This document shows positions 1-8,361 of a DNA stretch of 47,571 nucleotides, piece after piece. This DNA comes from Rhodocyclaceae bacterium (GTDB lineage Bacteria > Pseudomonadota > Gammaproteobacteria > Burkholderiales > Rhodocyclaceae). How positions within the stretch are numbered: position 1 is the first letter of the stretch; each line of letters opens with the position of its first letter. Made by a program: the position numbers and the translations under genes. The DNA is taken from NCBI GenBank assembly GCA_026417115.1, contig JAOADW010000020.1:1-47571 (forward strand), written 5' to 3'. Under the pieces are notes generated by a model. The model did not search any database. It was not told the origin of the DNA and worked only from the letters and a program-made list of their open reading frames with translations.

Positions 1-600
1 GGCTCCGCGTGGCCCAACCTGCAGGGCAGGTAGGGGAAACTTGCCTTGGGCTAACCAGGCATCCAGGGTGTTGCGAGAGATGCCCAAGAGTTCGCACAAG
101 TCGCGCGCTCCGATGAGTTCGTGTTCTTCCAGGCGTCCAGAGGTCGGTGGGCCGCCGGGATGGTTGAGTTTGGCTTGATCGGTCCCAGGGTGATACGCAG
201 TGCCCGCCACGACGCTGTGCGGCTGTACAGCACGCGATTGGGAGACCTCCACACCGAACAGGAGCCGCGGACGGTGAGGGTGGTGTTGAAGAATCCAGCG
301 TTTGAGGTCATCGCGGGTGACCTCACGCAAGGGTAAAGGCAAGGGGTGGCCATCCTCGTCGCGGCCGCCATACAGTTCCATGGTGTCCGTGGCATCAACC
401 AACGCTTGGAAGGCGTTGGTCAGCTCTGGATGGTCTAAGCTGACGATGCTACCATCCGGCATGTCTATGGCTGTGCGCAAGGCCGAAAACGGCAAATCCA
501 CCCACAGGCAGGCGGCCTCGGCGAGAGTGAGCCTGCGTTTTATCCGCTCCGGGGCGAACGCACCCAAAACATCCGCAGAGTGCTGTTGGTCCTTGCCCAC
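1..600 (-). CDS. Helix-turn-helix accessory protein, 5' part only
   Basis: An open frame of 200 codons runs from a GTG at 600-598 off the left edge without a stop. Residues about 25-120 form an unrecognised N-terminal domain that contains TRDDLKRWILQHHP. Residues about 158-200 read as a MerR/AlpA-like helix-turn-helix (ELIGARDLCELLGISRNTLD, then AWLAQGKFP), so the product probably binds DNA. A TAA lies in frame nine bases before the GTG, so the start cannot be moved far upstream, and no Shine-Dalgarno is visible. The gene lies just beyond the 3' end of tRNA-Leu, a common integration site, and its N-terminal style resembles proteins of mobile elements. Its exact role is unknown. Confidence 0.7.
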   Translation of the reverse strand, partial: MGKDQQHSADVLGAFAPERIKRRLTLAEAACLWVDLPFSALRTAIDMPDGSIVSLDHPELTNAFQALVDATDTMELYGGRDEDGHPLPLPLREVTRDDLKRWILQHHPHRPRLLFGVEVSQSRAVQPHSVVAGTAYHPGTDQAKLNHPGGPPTSGRLEEHELIGARDLCELLGISRNTLDAWLAQGKFPLPALQVGPRGA

Positions 601-607
601 GAATGTT

Positions 608-631
608 TATGTATACAGGAACGTATACATA
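608..631. promoter_or_regulatory. Perfect 9-bp inverted repeat, probable operator/promoter of the HTH gene
   Basis: TATGTATAC (608-616) and GTATACATA (623-631) are perfect inverted arms around AGGAAC. On the minus strand a TATACA hexamer at 611-616 could be a -10 element, which would put transcription start almost at the GTG at 600 and make the message leaderless. A dyad over the -10 of a gene for an HTH protein suggests autoregulation. This is inference from sequence only. Confidence 0.5.
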
Positions 632-640
632 CGAAAATTA

Positions 641-672
641 GACAAAATAAAACCCCATGAAATCATGGGGTT
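641..672 (-). terminator. Rho-independent terminator after tRNA-Leu
   Basis: AACCCCATGA (651-660) and TCATGGGGTT (663-672) form a perfect 10-bp stem. On the minus strand the stem is followed by TTATTTTGTC. It lies 12 bases past the CCA end of tRNA-Leu and fits as that gene's terminator. Confidence 0.8.
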
Positions 673-684
673 GTATGTTAAAAA

Positions 685-769
<85 letters not shown>

Positions 770-812
770 ACGGACGCGGCGAAGACCGTAGATTCTAATG
801 TAAAAGCTGACG

Positions 813-3026
813 ATGTCAAACCATAGAGAAAACAGAGCCCCCAGGAAGCTGCCGGCGATCCGCGCGGCAGACCCCTATCTCGCGCGCGAACGGCAAAAAT
901 ATGCCCATCCCTTGCCGAGTCGCGAATACATCCTACAAATCCTTGCCGAGCAAGGCGTGCCGGTGCCCTTGACGCGCCTGTGCGAACTCCTCGCGATTCG
1001 CCCCGACGAACAGGAAGCCTTTGCGCGTCGGCTTGCAGCCATGGCGCGCGATGGGCAGCTGTTGCAAAACCGGCGTGGCGATTTATTGATTCCCGACAAG
1101 GCCGATCTGATCAAAGGACAAGTGATCGGCCACCCCGATGGCTTTGGTTTTTTCAAACGCGATGACGGTGGCCCCGACCTCTTCTTGCCGGAAAAAGAAA
1201 TGGCGAAAGTGCTGCATGGCGACCACGCAATCGCCCGCATCGTCGGCATCGACCGGCGCGGCCGTCCGGAAGGCAAGATCGTGGAAGTCACGTTGCGCGC
1301 GAACCGCGAGTTGGTCGGTCGCGTCCATGAAGAGCATGGCGTCTATTTCGTCGTCCCCGAGGACAAGCGAATCTCCCAAGACATCTTGCTTGCGCCCGAA
1401 AAGAAACGCCGCCGAGCGCCGAAGCCTCAAGCCGGCCAAGTCGTGATGGTGGAGATCATCGAGCAGCCCAGCAAGCACAACAAACCGATCGGACGCATCA
1501 CGGAGGTGCTCGGCCACTATGCCGACCCGGGCATGGAAATCGAGATCGCACTGCGCAAACACGATCTCCCGTTCGTATTCCCGAAAGAGGCGCTCGCCGA
1601 GGCCAAACGGTTGCCCGAAACGGTGCGTAAGAGCGACTGGAAAGGTCGCGAGGATCTTAGGCAGTTGCCGCTCGTCACGATCGACGGCGAAACGGCCAGG
1701 GATTTCGATGACGCCGTCTATTGCGAACGCGCCGGCAAAGGCTTTCGCCTCGTCGTCGCGATCGCCGACGTCGCCCACTACGTCCCCCATGGCAGTGCGC
1801 TCGACCTGGAAGCGCGCAAGCGCGGCAACTCGGTCTATTTTCCGCGCCGCGTGATCCCGATGTTGCCCGAAAAGCTCTCCAACGGCCTGTGCTCATTGAA
1901 CCCCGGGGTGGAGCGCCTGGCCATGGTCTGCGATATGGCCATCGGCGCCACCGGCGCGATCTTGCGCTACCGCTTCTATCCCGCGGTGATCCGCTCACAT
2001 GCGCGGCTGACCTATACCGAAGTCGCCGCCGCCCTTTATCAGGACGACGCACAGGCAAAGCAGAAGCTTGCGCCGCTGCTTCCTCATCTGTCCGATCTCG
2101 ATGCGCTCTACCGCGTGCTTGCCAAGGCGCGAGCACGGCGCGGCGCCATCGAGTTCGAAACCGTCGAGACGCTGATGTACTTCGATGCGCAGGGCAAGAT
2201 CGAGAAAATCCTCCCTTATGAACGCACCGATGCCCACCGGCTCATCGAGGAGTGCATGCTGGCGGCCAACGTCTGCGCTTCGTCATTCCTAGAGGCGCAT
2301 GATCATCCCGCCCTCTATCGCGTCCATGAAGGCCCCACGGAGGAAAAGCTCGAAAAGCTGCAAGAATTTCTCGCCACCTTCGGCTTGCACCTGACCGGCG
2401 GCAAGACGCCGCAAGCGAAAGACTACGCCCGGCTCATTGAAAAGATCAAAGATCGCCCTGACAAACAGCTTTTGCAGACGGTCATGCTGCGTTCTCTTGC
2501 ACAAGCCCTCTATAGCCCGGACAACGTCGGCCATTTCGGTCTCGCCTATGAAAGCTATACGCATTTCACCTCGCCGATACGCCGTTATCCCGATCTTTTG
2601 ATCCATCGCGCGATCAAGGCGGTTCTCGCGGGCGGGCGCTATGATGCGATCGATTGGCATCAAGTCGGCCTCGAATGCTCGATGACGGAGCGCCGCGCCG
2701 ACGAAGCCACGCGTGAGGTCGAGTCTTGGCTCAAATGCTGGTATATGCGAGAACGCATCGGCGAGCGGTTTACTGGCACTATCTCGGCCGTCGTGCCGTT
2801 CGGCATTTTCGTCGCGCTCGACGAAGTCTATGTCGAGGGGCTCGTGCATGTCTCCGACCTCGGCCGGGATTATTTCCATTTCGATGAGAAGCGCCATGCT
2901 ATGATCGGAGAGCGCACCGGTGTCCGCTACCGGCTTGCCGACCGTGTGACCGTCGAACTCATACGCGTCGATCTCGATCAGAACAAGATCGATTTTCGCT
3001 TGGCCAACGCACCGCCCCGTGAGTGA
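813..3026 (+). CDS. rnr: Ribonuclease R
   Basis: Processive 3'-5' exoribonuclease that degrades structured RNA in the cytoplasm. The 737 residues show an N-terminal winged-helix region (about 35-95), cold-shock/OB domains, the RNB catalytic domain and a C-terminal S1 domain (about 650-730, with FTGTISAVVPFGIFV). The active-site aspartate cluster ARDFDDAV lies at about residues 295-302. RNase II proteins lack the N-terminal helix-turn-helix and are shorter. The start at 813 has only a weak ribosome site (AGCTGACG), but the N-terminus matches RNase R in length. The next gene begins within or immediately after its stop codon, so the two are probably co-transcribed. Confidence 0.95.
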   Translation: MSNHRENRAPRKLPAIRAADPYLARERQKYAHPLPSREYILQILAEQGVPVPLTRLCELLAIRPDEQEAFARRLAAMARDGQLLQNRRGDLLIPDKADLIKGQVIGHPDGFGFFKRDDGGPDLFLPEKEMAKVLHGDHAIARIVGIDRRGRPEGKIVEVTLRANRELVGRVHEEHGVYFVVPEDKRISQDILLAPEKKRRRAPKPQAGQVVMVEIIEQPSKHNKPIGRITEVLGHYADPGMEIEIALRKHDLPFVFPKEALAEAKRLPETVRKSDWKGREDLRQLPLVTIDGETARDFDDAVYCERAGKGFRLVVAIADVAHYVPHGSALDLEARKRGNSVYFPRRVIPMLPEKLSNGLCSLNPGVERLAMVCDMAIGATGAILRYRFYPAVIRSHARLTYTEVAAALYQDDAQAKQKLAPLLPHLSDLDALYRVLAKARARRGAIEFETVETLMYFDAQGKIEKILPYERTDAHRLIEECMLAANVCASSFLEAHDHPALYRVHEGPTEEKLEKLQEFLATFGLHLTGGKTPQAKDYARLIEKIKDRPDKQLLQTVMLRSLAQALYSPDNVGHFGLAYESYTHFTSPIRRYPDLLIHRAIKAVLAGGRYDAIDWHQVGLECSMTERRADEATREVESWLKCWYMRERIGERFTGTISAVVPFGIFVALDEVYVEGLVHVSDLGRDYFHFDEKRHAMIGERTGVRYRLADRVTVELIRVDLDQNKIDFRLANAPPRE

Positions 3027-3028
3027 GT

Positions 3029-3547
3029 ATGGACGCACTCAACCGTCCCGAAAATCTGCGTGAGCAGTTTGACCGTTTCCGCGCCAACTGGCGTTTGTTG
3101 TCGCTCTATGAGCGGTTCGAACAGATCATCGCCCTGCTTTTGTCGTTCACCATCGCGGTCATCATCGTCATTTCCTTGATGCAGCTGATCAAGACCGTCT
3201 ATGCCCTTCTCGTCGTCGACGCTTTCAACCCCCTTGATCATGCGGTGTTCCAGACCGTTTTTGGCATGATCATGACATTGCTGATCGCGATGGAGTTCAA
3301 ACACTCGATCATTCGCGTCGTCACTCAGCACGAAAGCATCATCCAAGTGAAGACCGTGGTATTGATCGCCTTGATCGCACTGGCGCGCAAGTTCGTGATC
3401 CTGGATCCCGAAACGCCGCCTACGAAAATCGCCGCACTGGCGGGAGCCACCCTTGCGCTTGGCATCACGTATTGGTTGATGCGAGACCGGGACGACCGTT
3501 TGAGCATGCTCAAACAACGCATCGAAGAACAAAAACCGTTGCACTAG
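3029..3547 (+). CDS. PsiE-family membrane protein
   Basis: A 172-residue integral membrane protein whose sequence resembles the phosphate-starvation-inducible PsiE family (PF06146). Hydrophobic segments lie at about residues 30-52, 68-85, 102-118 and 128-148, with charged linkers such as MEFKHSIIRVVTQHESI. The function of the family is unknown. An alternative GTG at 3023 overlaps the rnr stop and adds two residues; ATG 3029 was preferred. It is followed at once by the HtrA-type protease, so rnr, this gene, the protease, the HEAT protein and rlmB look like one transcription unit. Confidence 0.75.
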   Translation: MDALNRPENLREQFDRFRANWRLLSLYERFEQIIALLLSFTIAVIIVISLMQLIKTVYALLVVDAFNPLDHAVFQTVFGMIMTLLIAMEFKHSIIRVVTQHESIIQVKTVVLIALIALARKFVILDPETPPTKIAALAGATLALGITYWLMRDRDDRLSMLKQRIEEQKPLH

Positions 3548-3551
3548 GCCC

Positions 3552-4682
3552 ATGTATTCCGCCCCTCGTGACCCCTTGATCGCGCGCTTGTGGGCGCTCG
3601 CCGCCATCATCGCCCTGCTGATGTTGCTCTGGCATCTGTTGCCCACGATTACCCTGCATTTTTATCCTGAGCCGGCCACGCCCCGTACCGTGGCCGCACG
3701 TGGCGACCTCGCGGCGGACGAAAAAGCCACCATCGAAATCTTCGAAAAGGCACGCGATTCAGTGGTGTTCATTTCCACGAAGGCGCTCATGCGCGATTTC
3801 TGGACACGCAACGTCTTCGCCGTGCCTCGAGGCACGGGCTCGGGCTTCATCTGGGACGATGCAGGCCATGTCGTGACCAACTATCACGTCATCGAAGGCG
3901 CTGCCGAAGCCACGGTACGGCTCGCCGATGGCAGGAGCTATCGCGCGGCCCTCGTCGGCGCTTCGCCGATCCATGACATTGCCGTGCTACGCATCGGCGT
4001 CGCCTTCAAGCGGCCGCCGCCCGTTCCGATCGGCACGAGTCACGATCTCAAGGTCGGCCAAAAGGTCTTTGCCATCGGTAATCCGTTTGGCCTCGACTGG
4101 ACGCTCACCACGGGCATTGTTTCTGCGCTCGATCGTTCTCTGACCACCGAACGCGGCGTTTCGATCGAACACTTGATCCAGACCGACGCCGCCATCAATC
4201 CCGGGAATTCGGGCGGCCCTCTACTCGATTCGGCGGGGCGTCTGATTGGCATCAACACCGCGATTTATAGCCCTTCCGGCGCCTCGGCGGGCATCGGTTT
4301 CGCCGTGCCGGTCGATACCGTGATGCGCGTGGTGCCGCAGATCATCGAGCATGGGCGTTATCTCCGGCCGGCTCTGGGCATCGAAGTCGATGAGGAGCTG
4401 AATCGGCGCGTGCAGCAGATGACCGGCCGCAAGGGCGTGGTCGTGCTGCGTGTGCGGCCCGACTCGGCGGCCGAAAAGGCAGGTCTCCGGGGCATTCAAC
4501 TCGCACCGGACGGCCTGGTCTTGGGGGATGTCATCATCGCCCTCGATGGCCAGCCGGTTGATTCGGTAGGCAAGCTGCTTGCGCGCCTCGATGAGCGCAA
4601 AATCGGCGACGTCGTCAAACTCAGCGTTTGGCGCGACGGCAAGACGGTCGAGATTTCCGTCTCCCTAGAGCCCGGGGCATGA
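3552..4682 (+). CDS. HtrA/DegS-type trypsin-like serine protease with one PDZ domain
   Basis: A 376-residue periplasmic protease anchored by one N-terminal membrane segment (about residues 13-32), as in DegS/AlgW. The trypsin fold carries the triad His112 (in TNYHVIEG), Asp142 (HDIAVLRI) and Ser220 (NPGNSGGPLL). A single PDZ domain follows (about 272-375, with RPALGIEVDEE). DegP and DegQ have two PDZ domains and a cleaved signal, so the DegS-like architecture is closer. A role in envelope-stress sensing or periplasmic quality control is inferred from the family. No anti-sigma factor gene is adjacent. Its stop overlaps the next start (ATGA). Confidence 0.9.
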   Translation: MYSAPRDPLIARLWALAAIIALLMLLWHLLPTITLHFYPEPATPRTVAARGDLAADEKATIEIFEKARDSVVFISTKALMRDFWTRNVFAVPRGTGSGFIWDDAGHVVTNYHVIEGAAEATVRLADGRSYRAALVGASPIHDIAVLRIGVAFKRPPPVPIGTSHDLKVGQKVFAIGNPFGLDWTLTTGIVSALDRSLTTERGVSIEHLIQTDAAINPGNSGGPLLDSAGRLIGINTAIYSPSGASAGIGFAVPVDTVMRVVPQIIEHGRYLRPALGIEVDEELNRRVQQMTGRKGVVVLRVRPDSAAEKAGLRGIQLAPDGLVLGDVIIALDGQPVDSVGKLLARLDERKIGDVVKLSVWRDGKTVEISVSLEPGA

Positions 4683-5131
4683 GCACATCAGCCAGGTTCG
4701 GCTATCCGCTCGCCGCTGAGCACACCCGCATGCGCTTGCGCCAGGCCTTGCGGGATGCCGCGGAGCAGTTCCGGATTTGGCTGCTCGACGGGCAGCTTAC
4801 CCACGTGTTGGCCGCCCTCGAGAAACAGCCCGCGCTGCTCGCCGATCTGATTCCCGTGCTCGGCAAGCCAGACGCGCCCCTCAATGTCCGTCTCGGAGCA
4901 CAGGCCGTTTTCGAACGCTATGCCGGCGCCCCTGCCCTCACCGCGCTGATCCCGACGTTGGGGCTACTCTCGGCCCATGGCGACGCGCGCGTGCGCGCCG
5001 ATGCGTGCTACATCCTCGGCCTGACGCGCAGCGTGCGTGCGCGCCCTTATCTCGAAGCGCGGCTTGCCGACCCCGATGCCGACGTGCGTGAGATCGCCGC
5101 CGAAAGTCTCGCTGAGCTGACCGATGCCTGA
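4679..5131 (+). CDS. Small HEAT-repeat protein
   Basis: A 150-residue protein whose C-terminal half reads as HEAT/PBS-lyase-type helical repeats, for example ARVRADACYILGLTRSVRA and ADVREIAAESLAEL. Such repeats usually serve protein binding, and no catalytic residues are seen. The start at 4679 overlaps the protease stop, and its own stop lies inside rlmB, so translational coupling on both sides is likely. The role is unknown. A scaffold or adaptor for a neighbour is only a guess. Confidence 0.75.
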   Translation: MSTSARFGYPLAAEHTRMRLRQALRDAAEQFRIWLLDGQLTHVLAALEKQPALLADLIPVLGKPDAPLNVRLGAQAVFERYAGAPALTALIPTLGLLSAHGDARVRADACYILGLTRSVRARPYLEARLADPDADVREIAAESLAELTDA

Positions 5132-5903
5132 GGCGATCCGTCTGATCCACGGCTTCCATGCGCTCCACGCGCGGCTACGCGCCGCCCCTGAAAGCGTGCT
5201 TGAGATCCTCCTTTCCGCGAACCGGAAAGATGCGCGTAGCCGCCAACTGATGGCGCTTGCTGCCGCGCGCGGCATTCGCCTTTCCCTCGTCGAGCCCTCG
5301 CGTCTTGACGCTCTGGCGCCTAACGCCCGCCATCAGGGCGTCATCGCGCGCGTCAAAGACGTTTCCACCCAACCGACGCTTGAAGAGATACTCGCCCATC
5401 TCGATGAGCCTGCGCTCCTACTCGTGCTCGATAGCGTCACCGATCCCCGCAATTTGGGCGCTTGCCTGCGCGCTGCCGACGGGCTCGGCGCGCAGGCGGT
5501 CATCGCCCCCAAGGATCGCGCCTGCGGGCTCACCGCCACGGCCATCAAAGTCGCCTCGGGCGCCGCCGAAAGCACGCCCTATCTGATGGTGACTAATCTC
5601 GCACGCGCCCTGCGCACGCTCAAGGAGCATGGCATATGGGTAGTCGGCGCCGAAGGAAGCGCCAGAAAGACGGTGTTCGAGATCGATCAGCGGGGGCCGA
5701 TCGCTTGGGTGCTGGGCGCAGAAGGCGCAGGGTTGCGGCGATTATCGCGCGCCACCTGTGACGAGCTCGCCCGTATTCCCATGAGCGGCGCAGTGGAAAG
5801 CCTCAATGTCGCCGTCGCCGCCGGCATTTGCCTTTATGAAGCGCGCCGTCAGCGGCTCACCACAGCTTCCACCACGGTTCCGCCCTCTCCAAGCCGCGCT
5901 TGA
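5124..5903 (+). CDS. rlmB: 23S rRNA (guanosine-2'-O)-methyltransferase RlmB
   Basis: A 259-residue SpoU/TrmH-family methyltransferase, which in E. coli methylates G2251 of 23S rRNA. The N-terminal L30e-like substrate-binding domain contains NARHQGVIARV. The SPOUT domain carries the three family motifs: NLGACLRAADGLGA, IAWVLGAEGAGL and PMSGAVESLNVAVAAG. It starts inside the preceding gene and its last 47 bases overlap the convergent bamD gene, so the 3' ends are antisense to each other. Confidence 0.93.
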   Translation: MPEAIRLIHGFHALHARLRAAPESVLEILLSANRKDARSRQLMALAAARGIRLSLVEPSRLDALAPNARHQGVIARVKDVSTQPTLEEILAHLDEPALLLVLDSVTDPRNLGACLRAADGLGAQAVIAPKDRACGLTATAIKVASGAAESTPYLMVTNLARALRTLKEHGIWVVGAEGSARKTVFEIDQRGPIAWVLGAEGAGLRRLSRATCDELARIPMSGAVESLNVAVAAGICLYEARRQRLTTASTTVPPSPSRA

Positions 5904-6651
5904 AGTATTCGCTATTGGGGAAATTCTTGCGCATCACGCGCTCGGCGTCGTCGCGCAGATCGTTCATGCCAAGAGCATCATAGGCCTTGACCAAGATGAA
6001 CAGCGCCTCCTCGATCGCCGGCGCATCCTGATAGGTTTTCACGGCGTGCTGAGCGCGATTGGCGGCGGCGACATAGGCGCCGCGCTTCAGATAGTAACGC
6101 GCGACATGCACCTCATGAGAAGCCAACGCGTTGACGAGATAGGCCATGCGCAGGCGCGCGTCTTCGGCGTATTTGCTCTGGGGAAACTTCTCCACGAGGA
6201 TCTTGAAATCTTCGAAAGACTCCCGCGCCGCGCGGGGATCGCGCTCGGTGGGATCCTGCATGCTGACATGCCCGAGCAGGCCCAAGTCCTCGTTGAAGTT
6301 GATCAAACCCTTGAGGTAATAGACGTAATCGACGTTGGGATGATTCGGATGCAGGCGGATGAAACGGTCGCATGCCGCCAGCGCTTGCGCCTTTTCCTGC
6401 TGTTTGTAATAGGCATAGGCGATTTCGAGCTGAGCTTGTTGCGCATAGCGGCCATAGGGGTAACGCGCCTCCAGTTTCTCGAAGTATTTGATGGCTTTGT
6501 CATAAGCGCCGTCGGCCATCGCCGCCTTGGCCTCTGCATAGAGTTTGGAGGCAGACCAGCCCATGGTCTCGTCCGCTTGTTCGGGCAAGAGGCCACAACC
6601 CGCGAGTGAGAGGGCGACGAAACAGAGGAAGCAAGCTAAACTGCGGCGCAT
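5857..6651 (-). CDS. bamD: Outer membrane assembly factor BamD (ComL) lipoprotein
   Basis: A 264-residue lipoprotein and essential subunit of the BAM complex that inserts beta-barrel proteins in the outer membrane. The signal peptide ends in a lipobox LAGC with Cys19, and no Asp follows at +2, which suits outer-membrane sorting. Tetratricopeptide-like repeats follow (AYDKAIKYFEKLEARYPYG, QSKYAEDARLRMAYL, YQDAPAIEEALFILVKAYD). The gene diverges from rluD, as in other proteobacteria. Here the two ATG codons share the tetranucleotide CATG at 6649-6652. Confidence 0.93.
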   Translation of the reverse strand: MRRSLACFLCFVALSLAGCGLLPEQADETMGWSASKLYAEAKAAMADGAYDKAIKYFEKLEARYPYGRYAQQAQLEIAYAYYKQQEKAQALAACDRFIRLHPNHPNVDYVYYLKGLINFNEDLGLLGHVSMQDPTERDPRAARESFEDFKILVEKFPQSKYAEDARLRMAYLVNALASHEVHVARYYLKRGAYVAAANRAQHAVKTYQDAPAIEEALFILVKAYDALGMNDLRDDAERVMRKNFPNSEYFKRGLERAEPWWKLW

Positions 6652-7591
6652 GGCTGCATCCGATGCAAAAGATTCCGCCAGCGATTATAACGAAGCGATC
6701 ATCCCCGCCACCCTGGCAGGCAGCCGCCTCGATGCGGCGCTAGCCGCGATCTTCCCGGCGCACTCGCGCAGCCGCCTGCAGGCCTGGCTTATAGCAGGCT
6801 ATATCACGCTCGACGGCCAACGCGCGCGCCCCAAACACAAGGTGAGGGGCGGAGAGCGCGTTTGCCTGACCGTGCCGCTGGCGGCTTCTTCGCCGACGCT
6901 CGCGGAAGCGATCCCGCTGACGATCGTCTATGAAGACGAAAGCCTGCTTGTGATCGATAAGCCTGCAGGTCTCGTCGTCCATCCCGGGCATGGCCACGAA
7001 CGCGGCACCCTGATGAATGCGCTCCTGCACCATGCGCCGCAGCTCACGGAAATCCCTCGCGCCGGTATCGTGCACCGTCTCGACAAAGACACCTCGGGGC
7101 TACTCGTCGTCGCCAAAACATTGGCCGCGCAGACCTACCTCGTGCGCGCGCTGGCCGCTCGTCGCATCACGCGCGAATACTGGGCGTTAGTCGTCGGCGA
7201 CCTCGCGCAAGCCGGCGTCATCGATGCGCCGATCGGCCGTCATCCGGTGGAACGCGTCAAGATGGCCGTCCGCCCAGGCGGCAAGCCGGCGCGCACGCAC
7301 TATGAGCCGCTTATGCGCTTTGGCGTCGCTACGTTAGTCCTCTGCCGGCTCGAAACCGGCCGCACGCATCAAATTCGCGTCCATATGGCTGCATTGGGCC
7401 ACGCGCTCGTCGGCGATCCCGTCTATGGACGCCGCAAATGCGCCGATGTGCGGCTAGCCCGTTTTTCACGACAGGCGCTACATGCGCAGCGGCTATGCCT
7501 GGTTCATCCCGTCAGCGGCGCGCCCTTGTGTTGGGAATCTCCGCTGCCAGCCGATTTGGCGACCCTTTTGGAGGCCTTGCGTGGCGCTTGA
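6650..7591 (+). CDS. rluD: 23S rRNA pseudouridine synthase RluD
   Basis: A 313-residue pseudouridine synthase of the RluA/RluD family; RluD modifies helix 69 of 23S rRNA. An S4 RNA-binding domain (SRSRLQAWLIAGYITL, about residues 38-95) precedes the catalytic domain with HRLDKDTSGLLVVAK, where Asp145 is the expected nucleophile, and the motif GRTHQIRVHMA. ATG 6650 gives a normal N-terminus. Codons upstream in the same frame are antisense to the bamD signal peptide and look non-native. Because bamD starts two bases away on the other strand, promoter and leader must lie inside bamD. RluD and the next gene overlap. Confidence 0.92.
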   Translation: MAASDAKDSASDYNEAIIPATLAGSRLDAALAAIFPAHSRSRLQAWLIAGYITLDGQRARPKHKVRGGERVCLTVPLAASSPTLAEAIPLTIVYEDESLLVIDKPAGLVVHPGHGHERGTLMNALLHHAPQLTEIPRAGIVHRLDKDTSGLLVVAKTLAAQTYLVRALAARRITREYWALVVGDLAQAGVIDAPIGRHPVERVKMAVRPGGKPARTHYEPLMRFGVATLVLCRLETGRTHQIRVHMAALGHALVGDPVYGRRKCADVRLARFSRQALHAQRLCLVHPVSGAPLCWESPLPADLATLLEALRGA

Positions 7592-8312
7592 ATTTCTCCA
7601 TCCTGAGTGGCCGGCGCCGGCGCGTGTGCGCGCCCTGGTCACGACGCGGGTCGGGGGCGTCAGCCGCGGCCCTTACGCGAGTCTCAACCTCGCCATGCAC
7701 GTCGGCGACGACGCCCAAGCAGTAGACGTCAACCGCCGCATGTTGCGTGCCTTTCTCCCCGCCGAGCCGGTCTGGCTTGCGCAAGTGCATGGCACGACCG
7801 TGCTCGATGCGGCAAAAGCCATCGGAGAAGGGTCCGCCGATGCAAGCTACGCGCGCAAGCCCCATGTCGTGTGCGCGGTGCTCACCGCCGATTGCCTTCC
7901 CGTCCTCATTTGCGACGAAGCCGCGAGCGTCGTCGCGGCCGCGCACGTCGGCTGGCGGGGCTTGGCCGCCGGCATTCTCGAGGCCACCCTGAGTGCATTG
8001 GCGCTCCCGCCGGGTGCGCTGATCGCCTGGCTCGGGCCAGCCATCGGCCCGTGTTGCTTCGAGGTTGGTGCGGAGGTCAAGGACGCCTTGTGCGCAGACG
8101 ATCCCGCCGCGTCCGGCGCCTTTACGCCCAGCAGAGCAGGCAAATGGCGCGCCGATCTCTTCCAACTCGCGCGACTGCGCTTGGCGCGTATGGGTCTTGT
8201 TCGCGTCTATGGCGGAGGCCAATGCACCGCCTGCGATCGCCGCCGTTTTTATTCCTATCGTCGTGAGGGCGCCACCGGTCGATTCGCCAGTCTGATTTGG
8301 CTCGAAAAATGA
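7581..8312 (+). CDS. pgeF: PgeF/YfiH multicopper-oxidase-like protein (peptidoglycan editing factor)
   Basis: A 243-residue member of the DUF152/laccase-domain family, whose members edit peptidoglycan precursors or act on purine nucleosides. Family motifs are TTRVGGVS, LNLAMHVGDD, LTADCLPVLICD, AAAHVGWRGLAAG and GPAIGPCCFEVG; the His/Cys residues form the metal site. The GTG at 7581 is preferred over an ATG 99 bases upstream. It has a GGAG at 7570-7573 at good spacing and gives the usual N-terminus ALEFLHPEWPAP. It overlaps rluD by 11 bases, conserving the rluD-pgeF pair known from other proteobacteria. Confidence 0.9.
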   Translation: MALEFLHPEWPAPARVRALVTTRVGGVSRGPYASLNLAMHVGDDAQAVDVNRRMLRAFLPAEPVWLAQVHGTTVLDAAKAIGEGSADASYARKPHVVCAVLTADCLPVLICDEAASVVAAAHVGWRGLAAGILEATLSALALPPGALIAWLGPAIGPCCFEVGAEVKDALCADDPAASGAFTPSRAGKWRADLFQLARLRLARMGLVRVYGGGQCTACDRRRFYSYRREGATGRFASLIWLEK

Positions 8313-8361
8313 ACGAGCCCGTCGGCAATCGGCAGCTGCCCCCCCAGGGACAGGAGGCGCC

